A DNA stretch of 64,000 nt from JASHPR01 sp963729365 (GTDB lineage Bacteria > Actinomycetota > Actinomycetes > Streptosporangiales > Streptosporangiaceae): NCBI GenBank assembly GCA_963729365.1, contig CAVSNQ010000022.1, forward strand, positions 310,001-374,000, read 5' to 3'. A model generated the notes under the pieces. That model ran no database searches and was not told the origin of the DNA. It worked only from the letters and a program-made list of their open reading frames with translations. A program made the position numbers and the translations under genes. This document shows, one piece after another, positions 51,558 to 63,996 of the stretch; the stretch's first letter is position 1, and every line of letters starts with the position of its first letter.

Positions 51558-52547
51558 TCAGGGCACGAGCATGTCGGCGGTCAGGTGCGCCTCTGTCCCG
51601 GGGATGCCGAGTTCCATGGCGCGCCGGTCGGCCAGCGCGAGCAGCCGCCGGATCCGCCCGGCGATGGCGTCCTTGGTCAGCGCGGGCTCGGCCAGCTGGC
51701 CGAGCTCCTCCAGGCTCGCCTGGCGGTGCTTGATCCGCAGTTCGCCCGCCACGATCAGGTGCTCGGGGGCGGCGGCGCCCAGGATCTCCAGGGCCCGCTC
51801 GACCCTGGCGCCCGCCGCGACCGCGGCCCGGGCGCTGCGCCGCAGGTTGGCGTCGTCGAAGTTGGCGAGCCGGTTCGCCGTCGCCCGGACCTCGCGCCGC
51901 ATCCGGCGGTCCTCCCAGGCGAGCATGCTGTCGTGGGCACCCAGCCTGGTCAGCAGCGCGCTGATCGCGTCGCCATCCCTGATCACCACGCGGTCCACGC
52001 CGCGGACCTCGCGTGCCTTGGCGTGAATCTTCAGCCGCCGCGCCGCGCCGACCATGGCCAGGGCGGCCTCGGGGCCTGGGCAGGTGATTTCCAGGGACAT
52101 CGAGCGTCCCGGCTCGGTGAGGCTGCCATGAGCCAGGAACGCACCCCGCCACGCGGCCTCACAGTCGCAGGCGGTGCCCGATACCACCTGCCGCGGCAGC
52201 CCGCGGACGGGCCGCCCGTGGCCGTCGACCAGCCCGGTCTGCCGGGCCAGGCTCTCCCCGTCCTTGGTCACCCGCACCACGTAGCGATTTCCCTTGCGCA
52301 GGCCGCTGGGGGCCAGCACGATCAGCTCCGAGGAGTGGCCGAACACCTCGGCCACGTCCTTGCGGAGCCGTCGGGCCGCCGCACCGGTGTCGAGTTCAGC
52401 CTCGACCACGATCCGGCCCGCGGCCAGGTGCAGGCCGCCGGCGAACCGCAGCAGCGTGGATACCTCTGCCTTCCTGCAGCAGGGCTTCAGCACGGCGATC
52501 CGGCTGAGCTCGTCCTTTACCAGGCCGGTCATGGCCATCGGCGTCAC
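51558..52547 (-). CDS. whiA: WhiA, sporulation/cell-division transcription regulator
   Basis: A 329-residue protein with the N-terminal LAGLIDADG-like fold (KDELSRIAVLKPCCRKAEV, then FLAHGSLTEPGRS) and a C-terminal helix-turn-helix (LEELGQLAEPALTKDAIAGR). In sporulating actinomycetes it works with WhiB to stop growth and start septation; in others it supports cell division. The start codon overlaps the yvcK stop (ATGA). Confidence 0.97.
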   Translation of the reverse strand: MTPMAMTGLVKDELSRIAVLKPCCRKAEVSTLLRFAGGLHLAAGRIVVEAELDTGAAARRLRKDVAEVFGHSSELIVLAPSGLRKGNRYVVRVTKDGESLARQTGLVDGHGRPVRGLPRQVVSGTACDCEAAWRGAFLAHGSLTEPGRSMSLEITCPGPEAALAMVGAARRLKIHAKAREVRGVDRVVIRDGDAISALLTRLGAHDSMLAWEDRRMRREVRATANRLANFDDANLRRSARAAVAAGARVERALEILGAAAPEHLIVAGELRIKHRQASLEELGQLAEPALTKDAIAGRIRRLLALADRRAMELGIPGTEAHLTADMLVP

Positions 52548-53560
52548 TCCCCCTCGAAAATCTGCGCGAATGCGCCCGCCAGCAGCCGCGGGTCGTGGCG
52601 CGGCGATCCGTCCCCCACGGCCAAGTCCGCCAGCACCAGCCTGCCCCCGAGAATGGCGGCCGCCTTTTCCAGCTCGGCCACGGTTCCGCTGGCCGCACCG
52701 CGGTCCGCGAGCACCACGTCAACGGTCAGCTCCGGGGCATGGTCGGCGAGCACCTCCAGGTGTGCGTGCGGCGAGAACCCCTCGGTCTCGCCCGGCTGCG
52801 GCGCCAGATTCAGCGCGACCAGCCTGCGCGCCCGCGTGGCCACCAGCGCCTCGGCCAGCCCGGGTACCAGCAGGTGCGGAAGCACGCTGGTGAACCAGGA
52901 ACCGGGCCCCAGTACCACCCAGTCCGCCGCCCCGACCGCGGCCACGGCCTCGGGACATGCGGGCGGGTCAACGGGAACCAGTGACATCGACCGTACCCGC
53001 CCGGTCGTCGTCGCGCAGGCGACCTGGCCCCGAACCGTGGTTATCTCGTCGGGATGAGCCGGGTCGGCGCCCTCGACGTCGGCGGCGAGATCGAGCGGGA
53101 CCGAGGCCATCGGCAGCACCCGGCCGTGCGCCCCGAGCAGGCGCCCGACCCAGTCCAGGCCCTGCACCGTGTCGCCCAGGAGCTCCCAGAGCGCCACGAT
53201 CAGGACGTTGCCCACCGCGTGTCCGCCGAGCTCGGCCTCGCCGGTGAACCGGTGCTGCACAACGCGACTCCAGGTCGTACCCCACGCATCGTCCCCGCAC
53301 AGCGCGGCCAGGGCCATCCGCAGGTCCCCCGGCGGCAGAACGCCGAACTCCTTGCGCAGCCTGCCGCTCGAGCCCCCGTCGTCGGCCACCGTCACCACGG
53401 CGGTCAGCTGGCGGGTGACCCTGCGCAACGCGGACAGCGAGGCGAACAGGCCATGGCCCCCGCCGAGCGCCACCACTTTGCGGCTCAGCGGGCGCCCCGC
53501 GGGGACCGCGGACAGTATCTCCGGCACGGTTCCCGGCCCAATGCCCGAGCGATCTGTCAT
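52544..53560 (-). CDS. YvcK/CofD-like gluconeogenesis factor
   Basis: A 338-residue protein of the UPF0052 family. The nucleotide loop is ALGGGHGL (about residue 30) and TVADDGGSSGRLR, PPGDLRMALAAL and VVLGPGSWFTSVLPHL are family marks. YvcK proteins bind UDP-sugars and affect cell wall precursor flow and growth on gluconeogenic carbon. The ATG at 53560 has a GGGCGGG run only, but the longer frame overlaps rapZ. It forms the rapZ-yvcK-whiA trio. Confidence 0.95.
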   Translation of the reverse strand: MTDRSGIGPGTVPEILSAVPAGRPLSRKVVALGGGHGLFASLSALRRVTRQLTAVVTVADDGGSSGRLRKEFGVLPPGDLRMALAALCGDDAWGTTWSRVVQHRFTGEAELGGHAVGNVLIVALWELLGDTVQGLDWVGRLLGAHGRVLPMASVPLDLAADVEGADPAHPDEITTVRGQVACATTTGRVRSMSLVPVDPPACPEAVAAVGAADWVVLGPGSWFTSVLPHLLVPGLAEALVATRARRLVALNLAPQPGETEGFSPHAHLEVLADHAPELTVDVVLADRGAASGTVAELEKAAAILGGRLVLADLAVGDGSPRHDPRLLAGAFAQIFEGE

Positions 53561-53568
53561 CCCGCCCC

Positions 53569-54462
53569 TCACTCGCGCCCGAGGTCCCTGTGCACCACCC
53601 GCACGGTTGCCCCGGAGCCGGCCAGCCGGGCGGCGATCTGCTCGGCCATCACGACACTCCGGTGCTTCCCGCCGGTGCATCCCACCGCCAGCATCACGAA
53701 GTGCTTTCCCTCGCGCTGGTAGCCGGCCAGGGTCACGCGCACCGCCTCGACGTAGGCGCCGAGGAACTCGGATGCGCCCGGCTGGCCGAGAACGTACTCC
53801 CTGACATCCTCGTCCTGGCCGGTCAGCGGGGCGAGATCGGCGACCCAGTGCGGGTTCGGCAGGAACCTGCAGTCCGCGACCATGTCGGCATCGACCGGCA
53901 GCCCGTACTTGAATCCGAACGACACGACGTTCACGCGCAGCGCGGTGTCCGCGTCGCCGCCGAAGGTGTCCCGCATCCTGGCCCGCAGCTCGTGCACGTT
54001 GAGCCGGGAGCTGTCCAGCACGAGATCGGCCTCGCCGCGGACCCCCTGCAGCAGCTCCCGCTCGGCGGCGATGCCGTCGACCACCCGGGCGCCCTCTTGC
54101 AGCGGATGCGGGCGGCGGACGTTCTCGAACCTGCGGACCAGAGTCTCGTCGCTGGCCTCGAGAAACACGACGTAGGGCCGAGCGCCCCGGGCTTCCAGAT
54201 CACCGATGACGGACTTCAGGTCGGTGGTGAACGCGCGGCTGCGGACATCGACGACGGCCGCGATCCTGGGCACCGCGCCCTGGGCGCGCCCGGCCAGATC
54301 CAGCATGGTCGGCAGCAGGTCCGGCGGCAGGTTGTCGGCCACGAACCAGTCAAGGTCCTCGAGTGACTTCGCCGCCGTACTCCGGCCGGCGCCCGACATG
54401 CCGGTGATGATGACGATCTGGGGCCCGGTGGCGTCCGGACCCGCTGGCCTATCCGGACTCAT
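53569..54462 (-). CDS. rapZ: RapZ-like nucleotide-binding protein
   Basis: A 297-residue protein with P-loop GMSGAGRST (about residue 21) and the RapZ C-terminal block FGFKYGLPVDADMVADCRFLP split by motif, plus GCTGGKHRSV near the end. Enterobacterial RapZ controls glmS by RNA processing; the actinobacterial protein binds nucleotides and its RNA role is less clear. The start overlaps the uvrC stop (ATGA). Confidence 0.95.
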   Translation of the reverse strand: MSPDRPAGPDATGPQIVIITGMSGAGRSTAAKSLEDLDWFVADNLPPDLLPTMLDLAGRAQGAVPRIAAVVDVRSRAFTTDLKSVIGDLEARGARPYVVFLEASDETLVRRFENVRRPHPLQEGARVVDGIAAERELLQGVRGEADLVLDSSRLNVHELRARMRDTFGGDADTALRVNVVSFGFKYGLPVDADMVADCRFLPNPHWVADLAPLTGQDEDVREYVLGQPGASEFLGAYVEAVRVTLAGYQREGKHFVMLAVGCTGGKHRSVVMAEQIAARLAGSGATVRVVHRDLGRE

Positions 54463-56471
54463 CGCGCCCCACCCACCTCCCCTGCTCCGCTCACGTTGAC
54501 CGTCGCCGACCCGGGGCTCCCCGGATCCCCTGGGCGCAGGGCCGCCGCGACCGTCTCGGCGATCCGCGGCCCGATGCCGGGCAGGCAGGCTATCTCAGCC
54601 ACGCTAGCCCCCGCGATCCTGCGAACGGAGCCGAAATGCCGGAGCAGCGTCGCCTTCCTGGCCGGCCCGAGCCCGGGAACGGCGTCGAGCTCGCTGGTCG
54701 TGAGCGCCGCCGACCTCTTCTTCCTGTGGTAAGCGATCGCGAACCTGTGGGCTTCGTCCCGCACGCGCTGCAGCAGGTACAGGCCCTCGCTGGTCCGCGG
54801 CATGATCACCGGGCCGTCCTCGCCGGGCAGCCAGACCTCCTCGAGGCGCTTGGCCAGTCCGCAGACAGCGACATCGTCGATGCCAAGCTCGTCAAGGGCC
54901 CGGGCCGCCGCAGCCACCTGGGCCGGCCCGCCGTCGATGACCACGAGGTTCGGCGGATAGGCGAACTTGCGCCGCGCGGGCAGATTCACCCCGTGCCCGG
55001 GCTCGTCCTCGGCCCGGTCACCGAGGACGTCGAGCTCGCCGGTGGCTTCCCGTTCCTCGAGATAGCGCCGGAACCTGCGGGAGATGACTTCGTGGATGGA
55101 CGCGACATCGTCGGTGCCGTCCACGCCGCGGATGCTGAACCTGCGGTACTCCGACTTGCGGGCCAGGCCGTCCTCAAAAACGATCATGGACGCCACGACG
55201 TGGGTTCCCTGCAGGTTGGACACGTCGTAGCACTCGATCCGCAGTGGCGCCTCGTCGAGACCCAGCGCCTCCTGGATCTCGTGCATCGCGCGGCTGCGCG
55301 TGGTCAGGTCACTGGCGCGCTTGGTCTTGTGCAGGGTCAGCGCCTCGGCCGCGTTCCTCGCGACGGTCTCGAGCAGCGCCTTCTTGTCTCCTCGCTGCGG
55401 CACCCGGAGGCTGACCCGCCCGCCGCGCCGCGCGGCGAGCCATTCCTCGACCGCTCCGGCGGCCGGCGGCAGCACGGGAACGAGCACCTCGCGCGGCACC
55501 CGCCCGCCGCCCTCGGCTCCCGAACCTGACGCCGGGTCGTCACCGTAGACCTGGCCGAGGAACTGTTCCACAAGTTCCCCGGCCGTGATCTCCTCGACCT
55601 TGTCGACCACCCAGCCCCGCTGCCCGCGGACCCGTCCGCCGCGCACGTAGAACACCTGCACGGCCGCCTCAAGCTGGTCTTCGGCCAGCGCGATGACATC
55701 GCAGTCGGTGCCGTCGCCGAGCACCACCGCCTGCTTCTCCAGTGCCCGGTGCAGGGCCTGGATGTCGTCGCGCAGCCGCGCGGCCCGCTCGTACTCCTCG
55801 GCGTCGGAGGCGCGGCGCATCTCGGCCTCCAGCCGCCGGGTGAACCTGCCGGTCTGCCCGGCCATGAAGTCGCAGAACTCCTCGGCCAGGTGCCGGTGCG
55901 ACAAGGCATCGATCCGGCCAACGCACGGCGCCGAGCACTTGCCGATGTAGCCGAGCAGGCAGGGCCGGCCGATCTGGCCGGCCCGCTTGAACACCCCGGT
56001 CGAGCAGGTACGAACCGGAAACACCCGCAGTAGCGTGTCCACCGTGTCCCTGATCGCCCAGGCATGCGAGTAAGGGCCGAAATACCGCACCCCGCGTCGT
56101 TTCGCGCCCCGCATCACCATGACCCTCGGGTACTCCTCGTCCATGGTGACGGCGAGGTACGGATAGCTCTTGTCGTCGCGGTACCTGACGTTGAACCGGG
56201 GATCGAATTCCTTGATCCACGAGTACTCCAGCTGGAGTGCCTCGACCTCGGTCGCGACCACGGTCCAGTCCACCGCGGATGCCGACCGCAGCATGGACTG
56301 CGTGCGCGGATGCAGCCCGACGAAGTCGGCGAAGTAGGAATTCAGCCGGGACCGCAGGTTCTTGGCCTTCCCGACGTAGATGACACGGCCGCGCTCGTCG
56401 CGGAACCGGTAGACGCCCGGCGACTCGGGAATCGAGCCCGGGGCCGGCCGGTACTTCGCCGGATCTGCCAC
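54459..56471 (-). CDS. uvrC: UvrC, excinuclease ABC subunit C
   Basis: A 670-residue nuclease that cuts both sides of DNA lesions. Domains: GIY-YIG (residues 15-95, GVYRFRDERGRVIYVGKAKN), a UVR helix pair (about 205-240), the RNase H-like C-terminal nuclease (IECYDVSNLQGTHVV, then VIDGGPAQVAAA) and helix-hairpin-helix DNA-binding motifs (VPGLGPARKATLLRHFG, LPGIGPRIAE). The last 20 residues (after LRPGDPGSPG) are an extension that ends GAGEVGGAR, coded by the same G-rich core found in gap. GTG start. Confidence 0.97.
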   Translation of the reverse strand: MADPAKYRPAPGSIPESPGVYRFRDERGRVIYVGKAKNLRSRLNSYFADFVGLHPRTQSMLRSASAVDWTVVATEVEALQLEYSWIKEFDPRFNVRYRDDKSYPYLAVTMDEEYPRVMVMRGAKRRGVRYFGPYSHAWAIRDTVDTLLRVFPVRTCSTGVFKRAGQIGRPCLLGYIGKCSAPCVGRIDALSHRHLAEEFCDFMAGQTGRFTRRLEAEMRRASDAEEYERAARLRDDIQALHRALEKQAVVLGDGTDCDVIALAEDQLEAAVQVFYVRGGRVRGQRGWVVDKVEEITAGELVEQFLGQVYGDDPASGSGAEGGGRVPREVLVPVLPPAAGAVEEWLAARRGGRVSLRVPQRGDKKALLETVARNAAEALTLHKTKRASDLTTRSRAMHEIQEALGLDEAPLRIECYDVSNLQGTHVVASMIVFEDGLARKSEYRRFSIRGVDGTDDVASIHEVISRRFRRYLEEREATGELDVLGDRAEDEPGHGVNLPARRKFAYPPNLVVIDGGPAQVAAAARALDELGIDDVAVCGLAKRLEEVWLPGEDGPVIMPRTSEGLYLLQRVRDEAHRFAIAYHRKKRSAALTTSELDAVPGLGPARKATLLRHFGSVRRIAGASVAEIACLPGIGPRIAETVAAALRPGDPGSPGSATVNVSGAGEVGGAR
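54462..54482 (-). repeat. G-rich element at the uvrC end and rapZ start
   Basis: On the coding strand GGGGAGGTGGGTGGGG lies directly before the rapZ ATG and inside the uvrC tail. It may serve as the purine-rich ribosome site of rapZ. Confidence 0.65.
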
Positions 56472-56516
56472 GCAGCAACTCTATGCGCGCCGCCGGCCGC
56501 CTCGGTGTGCCACGCT

Positions 56517-57776
56517 GTGCCGGTGCCGATAGTCGCTGCCGCCTGCGCCGCCGCCGCGATCACGTGGGCGTACCTGCTGGCCGGTCACGGCGGTTACTGG
56601 CGCACCGATCAGCGGCTGCCGCCCGCGGGCGGCGACCCGGCGGCCTGGCCCAGCGTGACGGCGGTCGTGCCCGCCAGGAACGAGGCCGCGGCGCTGCCTG
56701 ACACGCTGCCGACGCTGCTCGCCCAGGATTACCCCGGCGCCTTCCGCGTCGTGCTCGTCGACGACGACAGCTCGGACCAGACGTCCGAGGTCGCCCTTGA
56801 CATCGGGCGCGAAGCGGCCGCTCGGGGGGGTCTGGGGGGGCCGCCCCCCGAGGCCAGCACGGCCCTCGGCCGCGAAGCGGCCGGCCGGGAACGGCTTTGC
56901 ATCGTCCCCGGCCGCCGGACCCCGCCCGGCTGGGCCGGCAAGGTCTGGGCCATGGAGCAGGGGGTTCGCGCCGCAGGTGAGGTCCGGTACGTCTTGTTCA
57001 CCGACGCCGACATCGGCTATGCGCCCGGCACCGTCACGGCCCTGGTGCGGGCGGCCGAAGGAGACGACCGCGGGATCGTCTCGCAGATGGCGCTGCTGCG
57101 GGCCGGCACGTTGTGGGAGCGGCTGCTGGTCCCCGCATTCGTCTACTTCTTCGCTCAGCTCTACCCGTTCCGGCGGGTCAACCGGCCCGGCGCGCGCACC
57201 GCGGCGGCCGCGGGCGGATGCATGCTGGTGCGCCGCAGCGCCCTGGCCGCCGCGGGCGGCCTGGAGCGGATCCGCGGCGCCCGCATCGACGACGTGGCGC
57301 TCGGCCGGCTGCTGAAGAACCCGCCGGTGTCGGCGCGCTGCTGGCTCGGGCTCACCACGAGCGTCACCAGCATCAGGCCCTACCCGCGCCTGTCGGGGCT
57401 GTGGGACATGATCGCCCGGAGCGCCTACACGCAGCTGCGCTACTCGCCCGTGGCGCTGGCCGGCACGCTGGCCGGCCTGCTGTGGCTCTATGCCCTGCCC
57501 CCGGCCGCCGCGCTCGGCGGGCTGGCCTGGCTGGCGGCCGGCGGCGGCCCGGCCGCCGCGGGGCTGGCCGCGGCGGGGCTGGCCGGCTGGGCGATCATGA
57601 CGGTCAGCTACATCCCGATACTGCGGCTATACCGCCTCTCACCGTGGCGGGCACCCGGCCTGCCGCTGATCGCCGTCCTTTACGCGGCGATGACCGCCGA
57701 CTCGGCCCGCCGCTACCACCTCGGCCGGGGCGGGCAGTGGAAGGGGCGCACGATACCGGCGGGCCAGCGCGACTAG
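56517..57776 (+). CDS. family 2 glycosyltransferase (HpnB-like, hopene-associated type)
   Basis: A 419-residue membrane-linked glycosyltransferase. After an N-terminal helix come TAVVPARNEAAALPDTL (about residue 45), VLVDDDSSDQTS, the DAD metal site in LFTDADIGYAPG and the acceptor region GARIDDVALG, then three helices at 300-390. HpnB-like proteins are found with hopanoid genes, but no squalene-hopene cyclase is here. A 63-base insert with duplicated flanks lies at 56808-56883. Start GTG 56517 or 56523. It abuts the convergent cupin gene with no gap. Confidence 0.88.
   Translation: MPVPIVAAACAAAAITWAYLLAGHGGYWRTDQRLPPAGGDPAAWPSVTAVVPARNEAAALPDTLPTLLAQDYPGAFRVVLVDDDSSDQTSEVALDIGREAAARGGLGGPPPEASTALGREAAGRERLCIVPGRRTPPGWAGKVWAMEQGVRAAGEVRYVLFTDADIGYAPGTVTALVRAAEGDDRGIVSQMALLRAGTLWERLLVPAFVYFFAQLYPFRRVNRPGARTAAAAGGCMLVRRSALAAAGGLERIRGARIDDVALGRLLKNPPVSARCWLGLTTSVTSIRPYPRLSGLWDMIARSAYTQLRYSPVALAGTLAGLLWLYALPPAAALGGLAWLAAGGGPAAAGLAAAGLAGWAIMTVSYIPILRLYRLSPWRAPGLPLIAVLYAAMTADSARRYHLGRGGQWKGRTIPAGQRD
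56808..56883 (+). repeat. in-frame 63-base duplication/insert with GC hairpin in the glycosyltransferase gene
   Basis: The 13-mer CGCGAAGCGGCCG is identical at 56808 and 56871, 63 bases apart (21 codons). Between them lies CTCGGGGGG (56821-56829) paired with CCCCCCGAG (56844-56852), a 9-bp stem. Confidence 0.85.
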
Positions 57777-58115
57777 CTAGGAGGCCGGGCTCCTGGTGCC
57801 CTCGGCCGGGGCGAACAGCACCACCGCCGCCAGGTCCTCAGCCACGTCGGTGAACCTGTGCCTTTCACCCGCGGCCACGTAGATCACCGATCCCGGACTG
57901 ACCTGGGCGCTGTCCCCTTCGGCCTGCAGCACGGCCCGGCCAGCGGTCACGACGTAGATCTCATCCTCGGTGTGCGGCACCTGGTCGTCCACGCCGCCGC
58001 GCGGGACCGAGTAGGTGCCAACGCTCAGGTCGGCAACGCTCAGGTGCTCGACCCAGTGATTCTTTTCCCGGCCGGCCGGCGGCGTGAACTGCCCGGCACC
58101 GCTGATCACCTTCAT
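57777..58115 (-). CDS. cupin domain protein
   Basis: A 112-residue single-domain cupin. Motif 1 is HTEDEIYVVTAGRAVL and motif 2 is PGSVIYVAAGERHRF; the metal ligands His-x4-Glu and the later His are in place. It may be a small-molecule binding or isomerase-type protein; substrate unknown. It sits 20 bases after gcvP on the same strand and could be its co-transcribed partner. The ATG is the only start that gives a standard cupin; a longer frame runs through gcvP. Confidence 0.87.
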   Translation of the reverse strand: MKVISGAGQFTPPAGREKNHWVEHLSVADLSVGTYSVPRGGVDDQVPHTEDEIYVVTAGRAVLQAEGDSAQVSPGSVIYVAAGERHRFTDVAEDLAAVVLFAPAEGTRSPAS

Positions 58116-58135
58116 GCCAGCCTCCCTGTCGCTGG

Positions 58136-60973
<2,838 letters not shown>

Positions 60974-61021
60974 GGGAGCCTCCTCGGCGGCCCATCGCCG
61001 GGTCGCCCGATGCTGTTAGCC

Positions 61022-61158
61022 GGAGTCCCCCTCTGTCGCCGCGTCGACGCGCAGGTTTCAGAGCCGCTTGTCCCGCCCGGTCCCTGATGCCTGAGAGGTT
61101 CCGGGGATGTTGCCCCTTCGGCGCCCCGCAGCTGGCTGTGCGGGGACTCTCCCGGGCG
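61022..61158 (-). promoter_or_regulatory. glycine riboswitch upstream of gcvP
   Basis: On the minus strand the aptamer core reads GGGAGAGTCCCC, then GCGCCGAAGGGGCAA, then CCTCTCAGGCATCAGGGACC and GGGACAAG, followed by GACAGAGGGGGACTCCGG. These are the conserved blocks of the gcvT RNA element. Only one full aptamer is visible. It lies 50-185 bases before the gcvP start and should switch on glycine breakdown when glycine is plentiful. Confidence 0.92.
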
Positions 61159-61176
61159 GTGTCGTCAGCGCACCCG

Positions 61177-61182
61177 AGCCTA
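61177..61182 (-). promoter_or_regulatory. possible -10 of the gcvP transcript
   Basis: TAGGCT on the minus strand, about 20 bases before the riboswitch core. Confidence 0.35.
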
Positions 61183-61198
61183 CCCGAGCAGACTCGGG
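61183..61198. terminator. short hairpin after the ABC-2 operon
   Basis: CCCGAG, four-base loop, CTCGGG: a perfect 6-bp stem between the ABC-2 permease stop and the glycine riboswitch. No U-run. Confidence 0.4.
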
Positions 61199-61259
61199 CC
61201 GCGGCCCAGGATCGCCGCAGTGGCCGCCGTGTCGCGAGCCCCGGTGACCTGGGCGCCGG

Positions 61260-62330
61260 TCAGATGTCGTCCCAGCGGAACACCCGGACGGAGATCAGCG
61301 TCAGCACCACGGTGAGGCCGAGCAAGATGCCGATGGCCGGCAGCGCTGAGCCGGGTCCCTCGCCGCGGGCCAGCACGTTCTGCATCCCGGTGACCAGGTA
61401 GCGCAGCGGCATCAGGTAGGACACCTCGCGGATCCAGGCCGGGGCGAAGTCCAGCGGGATGAACGCGCCGCCGAGGAACGCCATCGGCAGGATGATCAGG
61501 TTGGCGATCGCCGTCGCCGCCTGCTGCGTCTTCGCGATCGCGCCGGTGAGCAGGCCGATCGACATGAACGCCAGCGTCCCGGCCGCCACTACCGGGATCG
61601 CCATCCACCAGGACGCGGTGAGCCGCAGCCCGAAATACGGCCGGGTGGCTATGGCCAGGAACAGCACAAGCTGGATCATCGCGACGACCAGGCTGACCCC
61701 GATCCGCGCGGTGACCACCGAGCCGGTGCTCACCGGCGCGAGCCGGAGCCGGCGCAGCAGCTTGTTCTGCCGCCAGCTCACCAGCGTGATCGCCGCGCCG
61801 AACGTCGCCCCCGAGGCGATCGCCCAGCCGAGCAGCCCGGGCGCGAGGTACTGGATGGCCTTCAGCGATCTGTCCTCGACCTGTCCGGTGCTCAGCTGGA
61901 ACACGGCGGGCCGCCCGGCCGCCGCCTGGTTGGCCTGCTGCACGATCGATGAGAACACGGCCTGGACGACGCCGGCGGTGACCGGGTCGGCGATCGAGTA
62001 GCGCACGATCAGGGCGCTGCCCTGCTGGCGCACGAAGGCGTCGTCCGTGCCGGCCCGGACGTCCTGGAGCGCCTTGGCCAGGCTGCCGCTCCTGGTGACG
62101 CTCACCACCTTGCCCAGCTGGCCGTGGCTGCCCGCGATGGCCTGGTCCAGCAGGCTGACCCGGCCGACCTCGACCACGCTGACCCGCGGCGTGCCCGAGT
62201 CCTTGTAGATCGAGCCGAACAGCAGCAGGAACAGCACCGGGATCAAGATCGAGAACACCATCGCCACCCGGTCCCTGACGAAGCCGCGGAACATGGCCAC
62301 GGACAGGCTGCGGAACGCGTCCGTGCTCAT
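61260..62330 (-). CDS. ABC-2 type transporter permease
   Basis: A 356-residue permease of the ABC2_membrane_3-like class: one N-terminal helix (about 25-45), a large extracytoplasmic loop of about 130 residues, then five helices from about 165 on. RRLRLAPVSTGSVVTARIG is the coupling segment. The start codon overlaps the ATPase stop by four bases. Substrate unknown; drug or lipid export is usual for this type. Confidence 0.92.
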   Translation of the reverse strand: MSTDAFRSLSVAMFRGFVRDRVAMVFSILIPVLFLLLFGSIYKDSGTPRVSVVEVGRVSLLDQAIAGSHGQLGKVVSVTRSGSLAKALQDVRAGTDDAFVRQQGSALIVRYSIADPVTAGVVQAVFSSIVQQANQAAAGRPAVFQLSTGQVEDRSLKAIQYLAPGLLGWAIASGATFGAAITLVSWRQNKLLRRLRLAPVSTGSVVTARIGVSLVVAMIQLVLFLAIATRPYFGLRLTASWWMAIPVVAAGTLAFMSIGLLTGAIAKTQQAATAIANLIILPMAFLGGAFIPLDFAPAWIREVSYLMPLRYLVTGMQNVLARGEGPGSALPAIGILLGLTVVLTLISVRVFRWDDI

Positions 62331-63250
62331 CCGCGGTACTCTCGCCCGGTCAGGTGCAGGAACACGTCCTCCAGGGTGGCGCCGGACACCCGCAGGCCGG
62401 CCAGGGCCCCGCGGTCGGCGAGCCCGGCGAGCACCGCGGCGGGCTCCCGGGTGGCGATCGTGAGCGACACCCCGTCGTCGGTCACGCCGTCCGGGGCCGT
62501 CCCACCGCCGGCCAGCGCCCGGGCGGCATCGGCCGGCAGCAGGCCGGATTCCACGCTGATCCGCAGCGGCTGGTCGAGCTCGCGGACCAGCGCGGCCGGC
62601 GGGCCGTCCCTGAGCACCACGCCGTGGTCCATGATCGCCACCCGGTCGCAGAGCGTCTCCGCCTCGTCCATGTGGTGCGTGGTCAGCACCACGGTGCGGC
62701 CCTCCGCGCTGATCTGCCGCAGCAGATCCCACAGGTTCCGCCGGGCCTGCGGGTCGAGCGCTCCGGTCGGCTCGTCGAGGAACAGCACCTCCGGGTCGTG
62801 CACCAGGGCGCACGCGATCGACAGCCGCTGGGCCTGGCCGCCGGACAGCTTCTCGGTCCGGGTGCCCGCCTGATCCTCGAGCCCCACGACGCCGAGCATC
62901 GCGTCCGCCCGGTGCGCCGGGATCTTGTAGAGCAGCGCGAAGGTCTGCAGCTGCTCCCGGGCGGTGAGCCGCTCGAAGAACGCCGACGACTGCAGCTGGA
63001 CCCCGATCCTCGGCAGCAGGGCCGGATTGCGCGGCCAGGCGGGCAGGCCCAGCACGCTCACCGTCCCGCCGTCCGCCTGGCGCAGGCCCTCGACGATCTC
63101 GAGCGCCGTGGTCTTGCCCGCCCCGTTCGGTCCCAGGATCCCGAAGAACTCACCCTGCTGAACCTCGAAGCTGACCCCGTCTACCGCCTTGACCGGACCG
63201 TAGGCCTTCCGCAGGTCCCGCACGGCTATGGTCGCTGCCACGCCCGTCAC
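62327..63250 (-). CDS. ABC-2 type transporter ATP-binding protein
   Basis: A 307-residue ATPase: Walker A GPNGAGKTT (about residue 39), signature LSGGQAQR, Walker B VLFLDEPTGALD and H-loop TTHHMDEAE, with a C-terminal 90-residue domain typical of DrrA-like proteins. Start GTG, with TTATTT 10-15 bases upstream as a possible -10 and no good ribosome site. Pairs with the overlapping permease. Confidence 0.92.
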   Translation of the reverse strand: MTGVAATIAVRDLRKAYGPVKAVDGVSFEVQQGEFFGILGPNGAGKTTALEIVEGLRQADGGTVSVLGLPAWPRNPALLPRIGVQLQSSAFFERLTAREQLQTFALLYKIPAHRADAMLGVVGLEDQAGTRTEKLSGGQAQRLSIACALVHDPEVLFLDEPTGALDPQARRNLWDLLRQISAEGRTVVLTTHHMDEAETLCDRVAIMDHGVVLRDGPPAALVRELDQPLRISVESGLLPADAARALAGGGTAPDGVTDDGVSLTIATREPAAVLAGLADRGALAGLRVSGATLEDVFLHLTGREYRG

Positions 63251-63342
63251 CTTAATCGGAAATAACGCCTAGCCCGCGGCTCAACGGGCTCCGCGCTGCC
63301 GCGCGCCAGGGATCGACTTGCAGGATCGACTAGCCGGGCCAG

Positions 63343-63996
<654 letters not shown>

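Noticed and set aside
63251..63342. Direct repeats GATCGACT and CTAGCCGG between the ABC ATPase and MerR genes
   Set aside because: Short, close together and expected in such a GC-rich spacer; no evidence of an attachment site or array.
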